64,000 nucleotides of DNA from VFKU01 sp964411925. GTDB lineage: Bacteria; Hydrogenedentota; Hydrogenedentia; Hydrogenedentales; GCA-2746185. The position numbers were made by a program, and so were the translations under genes. The stretch covers positions 1 to 64,000 of the forward strand of contig CAYPNI010000001.1 in the NCBI GenBank assembly GCA_964411925.1, read 5' to 3'. Shown here one piece after another: positions 50,701 to 60,037 of the stretch (its first letter is position 1; every line of letters starts with the position of its first letter). Below the pieces are notes generated by a model, which did not search any database, was not told the DNA's origin, and saw only the letters and a list, made by a program, of their open reading frames with translations.

Positions 50701-50840
50701 ATAAACAACGAACGCGGATTGCGGCAGGCGAGCTTGATCCTGCGGCGATCCTGGGCGGCGAAGGCAGCGCAGACCTGGCGGCGTGGGCACTGACCACGCG
50801 GGTCATGCTCAATCTGGACGAGACGATTACGCGTCAATGA
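47751..50840 (+). CDS. Planctomycete-type cytochrome c / DUF1549 / DUF1553 protein
   Basis: A 1029-aa secreted protein of the PSCyt1-PSCyt2-PSD1 type. A signal peptide (LALMASGLCVLGTAAHA) is followed by PSCyt1 with the first haem site (ICFKCHGPDD). Next come the DUF1549 domain (RNPIDAFVLARL; the second CXXCH in QCAQCHTHKYDPL) and, in the last 300 residues, DUF1553 (RLGLAEWLVS, YVNRIWQGYFG, GLVTTASDFG). Between them is a roughly 250-residue insert resembling a carbohydrate-binding sandwich (FVSLGDASYIAQ to RFRISVTG). A GTG at 47727 with GGAG upstream is an alternative start. It is paired with a DUF1501 gene 13 nt downstream, the usual arrangement. The exact reaction is not established; large polymer oxidation is often suggested. 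Confidence 0.93.
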   Translation: MGAWGLALMASGLCVLGTAAHAADPVSFNRDVRPIFSSICFKCHGPDDGARKGKFRLDQREDAIANRGGYFAIDPGNAEESEVVLRIHSTDPEEVMPPPDSGKTLTAEQKDILTRWIDEGAVYETHWSFMPPKRAPLPAVSDPAWVRNPIDAFVLARLDQEGLAPAPEADAVTLLRRAFVDIVGLPPSIEEIDAYLAGDSETGYAQAVTQLLASPHFGERWARRWLDAAQYADSDGFEKDKPRQVWAWRDWVIHALNANMPYDEFVKQQIAGDLMPGATQDHIVATGFLRNSMINEEGGIDPEQFRMEAVFNRMDVIGRAVLGLTVQCAQCHTHKYDPLTHTDYYRMLAYLNSAYEAQVTVYTPGEAEERDAVLKSLDQIDAETKAAHADWKSKLDEWTEELRARPWPEWKAVELEFDDTSSGGQKFVSLGDASYIAQGYAPTRFKPKMAGLSPASVITAVRLELLNHPNLPRGGPGRSIYGASALSEFEMRIAPADGTFEKFDDWQRVEIASAIADVNPPERELGPEFPDKDAKKVRHTGPVAMAIDGNDDTAWSIDAGPGRTNQPRYAIFLLKEPVTLEAGTRIGFRLGQNHGGYNSDDNQTNNVGRFRISVTGASELPAEAVPMDVTTIAAKPGDARTADETTRLFRYWRSVTPELAGENERAEEAWRSHPWGATQLVYRELPAPRETHRLERGDFLQPAEAVAPGAPEFLNAPDAGAPPNRLGLAEWLVSRDAPTTARAYVNRIWQGYFGEGLVTTASDFGVQGELPSHPELLDWLAVEFMDSGWDIKHIHRLIVESATYRQSSRATPESLERDPANRLLARGARYRVEGEIVRDIALAASGLLNPAIGGPSVYPPAPEFLFEPPASYGPKTWNTEDDGDQYRRALYTFRFRSVPYPALQVFDTPPGDAPCTRRERSNTPLQALTLLNEPLFVECAASLAKQTLAHVGGSDAERIAYAFRRCTARMPDSEETETLARFLDKQRTRIAAGELDPAAILGGEGSADLAAWALTTRVMLNLDETITRQ

Positions 50841-50853
50841 TGCGAGGGAAGCC

Positions 50854-52263
50854 ATGTGCGCACATCCTGAATCGCTGATCGCGCGGCGCTGGGTCCTGCA
50901 ACAGTGCGGCGTCGGTCTCGGCGCGGCCGCGCTGAGCCAACTCGTTCACGCGGCCACGGGCGCACCCGAGGGCACGCTGGCGCCGCGCACGCCGCACTTT
51001 GCGCCGCGCGCAAAACGAGTCATCTACCTGTTCATGGCAGGCGCGCCGAGCCATCTCGAGATGTTCGACTACAAACCCGAACTGGCGAAGTTCAACGGCG
51101 CCTTGCCGCCGCAGGAGTTGCTGAAGAACTACCGGGCCGCGTTCATCGATCCGAACTCGAAGTTGCTGGGGCCCGTGTACACCTTCGCGCAACACGGACA
51201 GGCCGGCGCGTGGGTATCCGAGCTGCTCCCCCGCTTCACCGAGATCGTCGACGACGTCGCGATCGTCAAAGGCATGACGACGGACGCCTTCAACCACGCA
51301 CCGGCGCAGATCCTGATGAACACGGGCTCGCAGCAGTTCGGGCGGCCGAGCATGGGCGCGTGGGTGACCTATGGCTTGGGCACGGAGAACCAGGACCTGC
51401 CTGCGTTCGTGGTGTTCAGTTCAGGATCGAAGGGACCGAGCGGCGGTTCGGCCAACTGGGGCAGCGGGTTCCTGCCGACGGAGTACGAAGGCGTGTTGTT
51501 CCGCAGCAGCGGCGATCCCGTGCTGTATCTGTCCGATCCGCCGGGCATTGACCGCGAGGCGCAGCGCGACACGCTGGACGCGGTCGGTGAGCTGAACCGG
51601 CGCCAATTGATGGCGCTGGGCGATCCGGAGATAGCGACGCGTATCAATTCATTCGAGCTTGCGTTCCGCATGCAGATGAGCGCGCCGGACCTGATGGACA
51701 TTTCGCAGGAACCGCAGCACATCCTCGAGATGTACGGCGCGGAGCCGGGCGGCCGGTCGTTCGCGAACAACTGCCTGCTCGCGCGTCGGCTCGTCGAGCG
51801 CGGCGTGCGGTTCGTGCAGTTGTTCCACGAGGCTTGGGACCAGCACGGCGACCTGCGCAACGGCCTGAAGAAAAACTGCCGCGACACGGACCAGGCGTGC
51901 ACGGCGCTCATCCAGGACCTCAAGGCGCGGGGGCTGCTGGAAGACACGATTGTGATCTGGGGCGGCGAATTTGGGCGGACGCCGATGGTGCAGGGCGACA
52001 CGAACGACGGCCGCGACCATCACCCGAACGCGTTCACGATGTGGCTCGCCGGAGGCGGGTTCAAACCGGGGACGGTTTGGGGCGAGACCGACGATCTCGG
52101 CTTCAACGTCGTTGACGGGCGCGTGCATGTGCGGGATCTGCACGCGACGGTGCTGAACCAACTCGGGTTTGACCACGCGCGGTTCACGCACCGGTTCCAG
52201 GGCCTCGACGCGCGACTGACGGGCGTCGAACCTGCGCGCGTGGTCCGGGAAATCCTAGCCTGA
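50854..52263 (+). CDS. DUF1501 secreted sulfatase-like protein
   Basis: A 469-aa DUF1501 protein. The start resembles a Tat-like signal (ARRWVLQQCGVGLGAAALSQLVHA), with a twin-arginine pair. The alkaline-phosphatase-like fold is suggested by KRVIYLFMAGAPSHLEMFDYKPEL at the beginning and VIWGGEFGRTPMVQG and DGRDHHPNAFTMWLAGGG near the end, which carry the putative metal ligands. It nearly always accompanies the PSCyt/DUF1549/DUF1553 protein, as here with 13 nt spacing. It is probably exported as a folded protein to act beside its partner; the substrate is unknown. Confidence 0.92.
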   Translation: MCAHPESLIARRWVLQQCGVGLGAAALSQLVHAATGAPEGTLAPRTPHFAPRAKRVIYLFMAGAPSHLEMFDYKPELAKFNGALPPQELLKNYRAAFIDPNSKLLGPVYTFAQHGQAGAWVSELLPRFTEIVDDVAIVKGMTTDAFNHAPAQILMNTGSQQFGRPSMGAWVTYGLGTENQDLPAFVVFSSGSKGPSGGSANWGSGFLPTEYEGVLFRSSGDPVLYLSDPPGIDREAQRDTLDAVGELNRRQLMALGDPEIATRINSFELAFRMQMSAPDLMDISQEPQHILEMYGAEPGGRSFANNCLLARRLVERGVRFVQLFHEAWDQHGDLRNGLKKNCRDTDQACTALIQDLKARGLLEDTIVIWGGEFGRTPMVQGDTNDGRDHHPNAFTMWLAGGGFKPGTVWGETDDLGFNVVDGRVHVRDLHATVLNQLGFDHARFTHRFQGLDARLTGVEPARVVREILA

Positions 52264-52306
52264 GGCACGCGGAAAGAGCGGCGGCTTTGCCGCGCATCCC
52301 GCGCAC

Positions 52307-55300
52307 TCAGTAGTCGTATTTCCAGCGTGCGCCGAGGCCAGCCTGCGAATTCGCCCCGACGGACGTTTCCAATGAGATGCGCGGCGTGACTTCAAGTTCC
52401 ACGCGCACGCGGCCCGCGTCCACTCCCGAACCCGTCTCAAACTCGACGAAAATGTTGTCGGCAAGATACTTCCCGACGCTGAGCACCGCGCCCTCTTCGC
52501 CGGACTCGATGTCCAGCGTATCGATGATGGGAAGCCGGGACGGCCCCGAGAAGAACGGAATGCCTTCGAGGGTGCCTGAAAGCATCGCGGCCGCGCGTGC
52601 CATCTGGAATGCCTGCAACGGGCTGATCTCGGTGACATTCTTGCCAAAGAGCACGCGCGACAGCACTTCGTCCTGCGACAACGGCGGACTGGACGTGAGA
52701 TCAACGTCCAATTGTTCGAGTGTGCCGCGAATGGTCAGCGTCGCATCCAGGTCGTCGCGGCGTGTCGTCGCGGTCAAATCCAGATACGCGAAGGTGGATT
52801 CCTTCGTGTCGAAATCGATCGTGCTTTCCCGCGTAAGCGTGAAGCGCCGGCCCAGGAAACCGATGTGGCCGCGCACGGGATGGACGGTCCCCTGGACGAT
52901 GGGCAATTCGAGTGTCCCGCCGACGTGGAGATTGCCTTGCCATTCAGTGTTCACGTCCTGGGCAAGAATGAACGCGCGTCCGGGGATGTCAATCGAGATG
53001 TCGAGCGCGACGTCCGGCAGGCCCAGCGGCTTGCGCGCCTCGGCGGGCGGTTCCTCGGGCGCAGGCTCGTTCGCGTAGACAATATCGAGCTTGGGGATAC
53101 TCTCCGTTCGCGAAGGGCGGACGATCGCGTTGGCTTCTGTCAATGTGAGTTTGCCCGCGATAGCGGCCTCGGCCAACGATCCCTCCGCGCGAAGCATGCC
53201 GTCGACCCGGCCGGTCAGGTCATCGCGCTGCACGGGCCGCACACCCGCCAGGTATATGCGCGCCGAGAACGGAAAATCCTCGGACGCGGCGAGAGACGCT
53301 TCGCCCTCCGCGGTGAGCGTGCCCCCTGCGCCGTCCGTGGCCGCGAGCCGCGTCAACGTCAGGCGCTCGTTGTTTCCGGCGATGTCAGCGTTGACCCCTT
53401 CGAGAATTGTGCCGGTTTCTTTGTTCTCGTATCGCGCATCCACCAACCGGGCGCCCCCCGTTACCGCGGGATGGTTAGGCGTTCCGGCGAGGCTGACGTC
53501 CGCCGTAAATCGGCCGGTCAGATCGTGGATCTCGGTGATCCACACGCGCGGAACTGCTGCGAGGTCCAGGTCCGCCCGCATTGCGCCGTTCCAGGCGGCG
53601 TGTTCGTCCATGCGCGGCACCAGCGTGTCGCCGGGCGACAGTGCAAACGCGAACGACATTTCCGCATGGCCGCCGTCAATCATCGAAGCCCGAGTCAGCG
53701 TCTCCACCCGGTCGGGGCGCAGCGTCGCGGTCACGTCCATTTGTGCCGCCGGAGCGGCGGACTCGTTCATTGCTTGCGAGCGCAAGTCCCGGACGGCGAC
53801 GACCAGCGTGCCCCCGAGCGCGCCGGACTCGCCTGCCAGCGCCAGATTTCCGGACAGCGTGCCGGTCGCGATCGGGATTTCGAACACGCGCAGCGCGGTC
53901 AGCGGCAGCGCGTCCCATTCCGCGGAAACGTCCGCGCGCGATGGCGCCCAGTCGCCGCGGACGTCGATCCCCCCCTCGCCAAAGGTCAGGCTCGTGTCGT
54001 GAATACGGACGCCATCCTCCATGAATACGACTTGCGTCGGGCGCGCGAGCGCGATGGGAAACTCCTCGAGCCGGCCGGTAAGTTCTGCGACGCGGAGGAC
54101 TCGCTCGGCGGAGTTCCAGTCGCCGCGAAGGGCGCCATCGAAGGGGATCGACTTCTGGATGTCGCCCGCGAGGATGGCCTCGAACTGAACGTCCTGTTCG
54201 AAGCCGGCTTGCCCGTCCAAGCGGGTGAGCCGCAGGTCGCCGCGTTCGAGATCCCGAGCGGTTACTTCTAAACGGCCGCGGGGAGAGTCGAATGGACGGG
54301 CGATTTCTCCAGTCGCGTCGAGCGTTGCGAGCGATGCGTAGGGCGTGACGAGGTTGTGCGCGTTTGCGTTCACACGCAGGGCCCCTTCGCCATTGGGGTC
54401 GAGCGCCAGCGATACATTCGCTTCGCCCCTCAGTTCGACGGACACGACGCGCCCCACGCGCTCGAGTTGTGGAACCGACGCGTCAACGTCAAGCGCTCTG
54501 ACGCCGCCGTCCGCGTTCCAGACACCCGACGCGCGCAGCACGTTGTCGCCGTTCGCCGCGTCAAGTCGATCGACGGTGAGCTCTGAATTCTCATACCGAA
54601 GTGTCGACTGAACCACCAAGCGCTCGTCGTTCGTTGATGCGTTCACAACCGCGTCGGCGCGCAGGTCGTCGATCGCCCCCTGCGCTTCGACCCGGCCGTC
54701 CAGGATTGCGACGACAAATTCGCCAACGCCCGCATCGTCGGCACGCGCTTGCAGCGTCCCGTGGAACGCGTCAAGCGTTCCCCTCGCACGGAACCCAAGC
54801 CGCGCGGACCCTTGCACCGATTGGCCAAGCACGTCGCTGAAACAGCCGAGATCGTCCGTGTTTCCCTCGACGTCCACCACGAACTCTTGCGAATCCACGG
54901 CGTACGAGGCACCGCCCCGGACACGTGCGAATTGTGATTCTGCGGTAAGTTCGTCGAGCGCCAACGCACCGTCGGCATAGGAGAAATCGGAGGCGAGGTT
55001 CAGGTGCGAGCCCACTGCGGCCACCGCGGCGTCGGGAAAGCCCGTGGGATCGCGCAGGGTCGCCGTCGTGCTGCCGTTCCAGCCGGTCTCCTGCGCGTAG
55101 GCCGCGTCGAGTTGGAGCCTCAGCGATCCATCGTAGGGCTCGCCTGCGAACGCGGAGTACGGCGCGATCGACGCGGCTGAGGCCGACGCGTGTATTTCCA
55201 TCCGTTCAAACCCGGCTGACGCATGCCCATCGAATTCCGCGGCGAGATTGTCGTCGCCGGCGGTGCCGCCGGTCAGGGTAAATCCGCCGTTGTCGTCGCG

Positions 55301-56880
55301 GGCGACCCGCGCGGACAGTCGGACGGCGTCCTGGGTGTCGTCTCCAAATCGAACGGGACCCACGCTCCCCTCGACCTTGGCGGTAAGACTGTCGAGCAGG
55401 TCGCGCTGCCAAGGCCCGAACTCGCCATCGGCCGTAATAACGGCCGTCTCGATGCGCACGTCCGCCCGCTCGACCTCCGAGAGCGCCACGCGCGCGTTCA
55501 GCCGAGTGCTTGACGCGTCACCGCGGATGTCCGCGGTCAGAGTGCCCGTTCCGTGGACATCGAAGTCGAACCATTCGCCGAGCGGGGCGGCATCGTTGAT
55601 GTTCACGAGGACGGATGCCGTGAGTTCCTCGTCATCGAGTGCGATGCGGGCGGATGCGTCGACGCCCGCCCAATCCGTATCGAGAGTTATCCTGTCGGCG
55701 GTGACGACCGAAGTTTCCGGATCGATCGCGCCTTCGAACCGGGCGGCAATGCGTTCGTCCGCGAGCGACTCGAAGTTCTGCGGCAGGACGAACGCCGGGA
55801 GATTGAGATCCCCGCCGGCATCGAGCGCAATCGTGTCGCCGAACGCCACGACGGCCTGCGCGTCGATCGCGTCTTGCTCGCCGACGCGACCGGCAATCTT
55901 CCACTGCTGGCGGCGCCACTGGCCGGCGCCGTCTCCGTGAACGAGGACGGGATGAGGATCGCCGTCGGACGACTGCCCGAAGAGTTGGAGAGCATCCGCG
56001 TGCGCGAATTCAAAGGAGCCCTCGAAGTCATCCTGCTCGAAGTGCGCGAATCCGGCGACGTCGAGAGAGGCTGACGCCGTCTGCACGCGGCCGGTCTGAA
56101 TCTCGACGCGGCCCTCCGGTGACAGCGAGGCGAGTAATGCGAACGATCCCTCGCCGCCAANNNNNNNNNNNNNNNNNNNNNNNNNNNNNNNNNNNNNNNN
56201 NNNNNNNNNNNNNNNNNNNNNNNNNNNNNNNNNNNNNNNNNNNNNNNNNNNNNNNNNNNNCCGTCCAGCACGATATCGGCGCGTGCATGCGTGGTCAGGC
56301 TGTCGAGGCGTTCAAGATCAAGCCTGACAGAAATCTCGCGCGACGCGGACCGGGGCCGGAAATGTCCGCCGAACGAGAACCGGCCCGCCTCGGGAAGCAC
56401 CTCATCCGAGGCGAACAACTCATCGACCCGCGCGTCGTCAATGGTCAGCCACGAGGGGAATCGCGGGATCTGGGGAAGTTCCCATCGCGGTTCTTCCTCC
56501 GCGCCGGTATTTGGCAAGTTGTGAAGCGCCGCGCGGCGGATCGTCAGCGACGAGACGTGAATCCGGCCCGTGAGCGCCTGCCAGGGCGACCAGCGCAACG
56601 CCGTGTTGTCCACGGTGAGCCATTCCGCATCCTCCTGAATCAACCCGAGCCGTTCGATCGTCATATTGAACGGAACGAGTCCGCCAACGCCGACCACGCG
56701 AACACGATCCGCGCCCGGCGCGCGCACAAATCGCTCGAGCGCCGCGCCAAACGCCTGTCGCCCGGGCGGAGTCTGCAACAGGCCGAATCCCAGCAGGGGC
56801 AGCGCGAGACACACCGAAGCCAGCCATGCCACGCGGCGAACGCGCCGTCTCCAGGGACGGTTGTCAGAATGACTGGCCAA
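52307..56880 (-). CDS. tamB: TamB-like translocation and assembly module protein, with scaffold gap
   Basis: An AsmA/TamB-type periplasmic bridge protein of about 1500 aa. The N-terminal anchor is VAWLASVCLALPLLGFGLL. Long runs of beta-helical repeats follow, and the C-terminal DUF490 domain has PVRGHIGFLGRRFTLTRESTIDF and SSPPLSQDEVLSRVLFGKNVTEISP, ending in the beta-signal-like GLGARWKYDY. The gene is interrupted by 100 Ns at 56161-56260. The frames on the two sides agree only if the true missing length is 2 modulo 3, so 100 is a placeholder. In the right frame the C-terminal part resumes at GGEGSFALLASLSPEG. It overlaps tamA by 17 nt. Its role is outer-membrane protein or lipid transport with TamA. 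Confidence 0.88.
56161..56260. other. Scaffold gap (100 N)
   Basis: A run of Ns inside tamB. Unlike the gap at 13308 the flanks are not duplicated, so real sequence is missing. Confidence 0.95.
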
Positions 56881-58660
56881 TGCTCACGTAAATCTGGAAG
56901 CTGTCGTCCACGTTGTCTCGCTCGATAAGCGGAAATCCGACATCAAACCGGAACGGTCCGATCGGGCTGAAGTACCGGATGCCGGCGCCCGTGCCGAGCA
57001 CGATTTCTTCGGAGAAATCGGGCAGACTCGACTCGAACGCGGAACCCGCGTCGAGAAACCCGACGATGCCGAACGACTCCGTAAACCGCGCGCGCATCTC
57101 GACCGAGGCTTCGAACAGCGAGAGGCCGCCCGTCGGTTCTCCATCTTCCAGCGGGCCGACGGATTGGAACGGATACCCGCGAATCGATCCGCCGCCGCCG
57201 GCGTAGAACCGCTCATCGGCCGGGACCCGATCCATGGAGTCACCGACGATGCTCCCAATCGTCGCCCGTCCGGCGAGCACCCAGCGCTGTTTGTCGTCGA
57301 ATGGCTGATAGTACGAACCGGTCAACTGCGTCTTGAGGAAACGCGACGGTTCTCCGATAACGTCAATGAATGGCTCTGTTTCAGCGGCGAGCCGGAACCC
57401 GCGCGTGGGATCAAGCTTGCTGTTAGACCGATCCCAGGTCAACCGCAAAGGAAACGAAACAAACTGGAACGTATCCGTCACGTCAAGTTGTTCGACTTCC
57501 GAGTACCGAAGTGCCACGCCCCCGGCACCGGTCAGGCGCTCCGTGAAGTCGCGTTCGAAAATCGCACTGAGCGAGACCCGCTGCGTTGTGAACGCGTCCG
57601 GCGTATACCTGCCGCCCTCGAGCGCCAGATTGAGGCGTTGCCCCTGCCGCTGCAAGAAACGCTCGAGGGTGAGCGTGAGTGTTGACTCCTGGCGTGTCTC
57701 TCCCAGCCGGGTCTCCCAATTGAATCGGTGGCCAAGCCCCCACAGATTGCGCAGCTCCCACTCAATGACGGAGCCGAAGCCCTCGTCGGTGTTGTATTCG
57801 AGGCCGAGTGAGATGGTCCGGTGTTTCCGTTCGACGACTTCGAGTTCGATGGGAATTTCGCCCTCCGGCGTCACGGCCTCTCCCGGTTCGAGCCGAACGA
57901 CGGAGAACAACTGCGTGTCGTAGAGGCGTTTGCGGTACTTCTCGAATACGCGCGCATCGTATAGATCCCCGTCGCCCCAGGGCACCTCGATCTCGACGAC
58001 GGAGGCGTCCACTTTATTCAAACCGGTCACCTGAAGTTCGCCGAAGATCGCCTTGTCACCGAGATCGACCGTGAAGCGGACATCCATGGTGTGCAGCGTA
58101 CGATCGACGATCGTTTCACGATCGGTCACCGCGCCGAACGGGTAGCCGCGGGTGCGCACGTGCGCGGTCAAGCGGCGCTGCGCATCGAGGACTAGCTGGG
58201 CACGGGCAGGCGCGCCGTGCTCGAGCCCGATCTCCGCCAATCCCGGCAGCACGCCGTCCGGGGCATCACCCGCGGGTTCTATCGAGAGCGCGTCTAACGT
58301 GTACTGCGGCCCCAGTTCGATTTCGAACCGCGCGACAATCTCCGGCGTCTGCTCGACTACGTCTGTCTCGATCGTCGCGGAGTAGTAGCCCTCTGCATGT
58401 AGCGCGTTCAGGAATACTTCGACGTCCCGTTCCATGCGCCGGCGCAGATGCACAACGGTGGCGGGCCGGTCCTTTCGGTTTTCGATGGTTTCCGAGAGCT
58501 TCTTGAGTTGCTTTTGAAGCGCTGAGTCTTCCAGACCGACGATCTCGACGGAGTAGACGAGGCCGCGCGGCTCGGACTGCGCAGACACCGGCCAACCGAC
58601 AGACCACGCCAAAATCGCCGCGAGTGCGGTTAAACTGGTGCGCTGCACGTCGAAATCCAC
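56864..58660 (-). CDS. tamA: TamA-like Omp85-family outer-membrane protein
   Basis: A 598-aa Omp85 protein. A signal peptide (ALAAILAWSVGWPVSAQ) precedes three POTRA-like domains in the first 270 residues (such as YSVEIVGLEDSALQKQLKKL and GELQVTGLNKVDASVVEIEV). A 16-strand barrel follows, containing the conserved loop-6 RGY motif (GGGGSIRGYPFQSVGP). The barrel ends with phenylalanine (IYVSIGQSF), as expected for BAM-dependent insertion. Size and partner (tamB overlapping by 17 nt) indicate TamA rather than BamA. The GTG start at 58660 is tentative; a GTG 12 nt further in is possible. Confidence 0.9.
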   Translation of the reverse strand: MDFDVQRTSLTALAAILAWSVGWPVSAQSEPRGLVYSVEIVGLEDSALQKQLKKLSETIENRKDRPATVVHLRRRMERDVEVFLNALHAEGYYSATIETDVVEQTPEIVARFEIELGPQYTLDALSIEPAGDAPDGVLPGLAEIGLEHGAPARAQLVLDAQRRLTAHVRTRGYPFGAVTDRETIVDRTLHTMDVRFTVDLGDKAIFGELQVTGLNKVDASVVEIEVPWGDGDLYDARVFEKYRKRLYDTQLFSVVRLEPGEAVTPEGEIPIELEVVERKHRTISLGLEYNTDEGFGSVIEWELRNLWGLGHRFNWETRLGETRQESTLTLTLERFLQRQGQRLNLALEGGRYTPDAFTTQRVSLSAIFERDFTERLTGAGGVALRYSEVEQLDVTDTFQFVSFPLRLTWDRSNSKLDPTRGFRLAAETEPFIDVIGEPSRFLKTQLTGSYYQPFDDKQRWVLAGRATIGSIVGDSMDRVPADERFYAGGGGSIRGYPFQSVGPLEDGEPTGGLSLFEASVEMRARFTESFGIVGFLDAGSAFESSLPDFSEEIVLGTGAGIRYFSPIGPFRFDVGFPLIERDNVDDSFQIYVSIGQSF

Positions 58661-59008
58661 TGTGGCGAACGCGTTTTCCCGACCATTTCAGAATTCCCGA
58701 CCGTCAGGCCCGCCGCGATCGTTGGCAGGCAGGCTCACTCTACCTTAGCAAGCCTCGCTATCGCGTGCGCCAATGCGCCACACCGCTGCGCGCTGAAGTG
58801 GTAGGCCCCGTTAATCCGAACGTAATGGAAGTCTCGCGAGGGCGTCACAAGAATGCCAGCGCCGGCGATTCGGCGCGCTACAGCGCTATAGGCGGGATGC
58901 GGCGCTTCACCTGCGTTAATGCGTGAGCGGTATTGACGCAGCTCGACGCGTCGCGCATGCCCCGGAATCCATCAAGAGGTCTGGCGCGGCGGCGGGAAAC
59001 ACAGATGA
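58661..59008. other. Intergenic region between alpha-E gene and tamA
   Basis: 348 nt with no supported gene; short open frames here have no recognisable content. I found no clear promoter, terminator or repeat. Confidence 0.5.
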
Positions 59009-60028
59009 CTACGCTTCGGAGGTCGCGTTTTGGCGGGCTGCGGGGTCGGCCGCGACGGCCTCGGGCGGAGACGGGGACGCTTCGTTCGCGCGGCTTGCGA
59101 AGAACGCTTCGTGAATGTCCGCGCCGATCTTGTTGATCTTGATCTGTAACGAGTCAACGAATTCGTGCAATCCCATATCGATCACGTCGTCCACGCGGGC
59201 ACAGGCGAGCAACGAGCGGAGTTGATCGCAACTGCGTTCGGCGTCGTTCACATACACACCGCGCGGCGAGCCGGACAGCCGATCGACCGACTCCTGGACC
59301 ATCTCGACGCAATAGCGGACCGACCGCGGGAACTGGTTGTCCAGGAGGAGGAACTCCACGACGCTGCGCGGATCGATCTGGCCGTACCGCTGGCGATACG
59401 CCTGCAGAGCGCTGACGGATCGCAGCAAAGCGGACCACTGGATGTTGTCCAGCCGGCCGCCGATGTCGTCCACGGAGGGCAGCAGGTAGAAGTACTTGAC
59501 GTCGAGCACGCGCGAGGTCTTGTCCGCCCGTTCGAGCATCCGCCCGGCGCGGCAAAAATGCCAGCCGTCGTCGTGGGTCATCGTGGTCAGCGTGCGGCCG
59601 ATGAACTCGTTGCTCTCCTTGATGACGACCTCGAAAAATCCGTGCGGAGAGAGCTGGACGGCGCGGTTCTGCGAAGCATCGCGGACTTGCTGGTAGAACG
59701 TGTTGACCTGTTCCCACAAGTCCGCGGGGATAATCTCGCGGATGGACCGCGCGTTTTCGCGCGCGGCCCGCAGGCACGCGTGGATCGAGTTGGGATATTC
59801 GGGATCGAAGGCGAGAAACTGCATCACGCTGGATTCGTTCGCCTCGCCGTAGCGTTCGGTGAACAACTCGTCGTCCGCCGTGATGCTTACGAGCGGCTGC
59901 CACTGCGGACCGCTCGCCGCATGATCGAGCATGAGGTGCCAGTTGACGTTCACGACGCGCGCGGTGTTCTCCGCGCGCTCGATGTAGCGGCACATCCAGT
60001 AGATCGATTCGGCGACTCGGCTCAGCAT
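59009..60028 (-). CDS. Alpha-E domain protein (DUF403)
   Basis: A 339-aa all-helical alpha-E protein. MLSRVAESIYWMCRYIERAENTARVV is the diagnostic N-terminus, and FIGRTLTTMTHDDGWHFCRAGRMLERADKTSRVLDVKY the central repeat of the same E-rich helix pattern. The C-terminus has an Ala/Glu/Pro-rich tail. Alpha-E proteins are encoded beside circularly permuted ATP-grasp ligases and transglutaminase-like proteases in a proposed peptide-synthesis or protein-tagging system. The gene starts 9 nt after the ATP-grasp stop. A second alpha-E domain is fused to an ATP-grasp in the divergent gene at the right edge. Confidence 0.92.
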   Translation of the reverse strand: MLSRVAESIYWMCRYIERAENTARVVNVNWHLMLDHAASGPQWQPLVSITADDELFTERYGEANESSVMQFLAFDPEYPNSIHACLRAARENARSIREIIPADLWEQVNTFYQQVRDASQNRAVQLSPHGFFEVVIKESNEFIGRTLTTMTHDDGWHFCRAGRMLERADKTSRVLDVKYFYLLPSVDDIGGRLDNIQWSALLRSVSALQAYRQRYGQIDPRSVVEFLLLDNQFPRSVRYCVEMVQESVDRLSGSPRGVYVNDAERSCDQLRSLLACARVDDVIDMGLHEFVDSLQIKINKIGADIHEAFFASRANEASPSPPEAVAADPAARQNATSEA

Positions 60029-60037
60029 AACGGCCCG

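Noticed and set aside
52278..52293. Bidirectional terminator between the DUF1501 gene and tamB
   Set aside because: Only a 5-bp GCGGC/GCCGC stem with no T-tract on either strand.
58624..58926. Small plus-strand open frame upstream of tamA
   Set aside because: It partly overlaps tamA antisense and has no ribosome-binding site or recognisable content.
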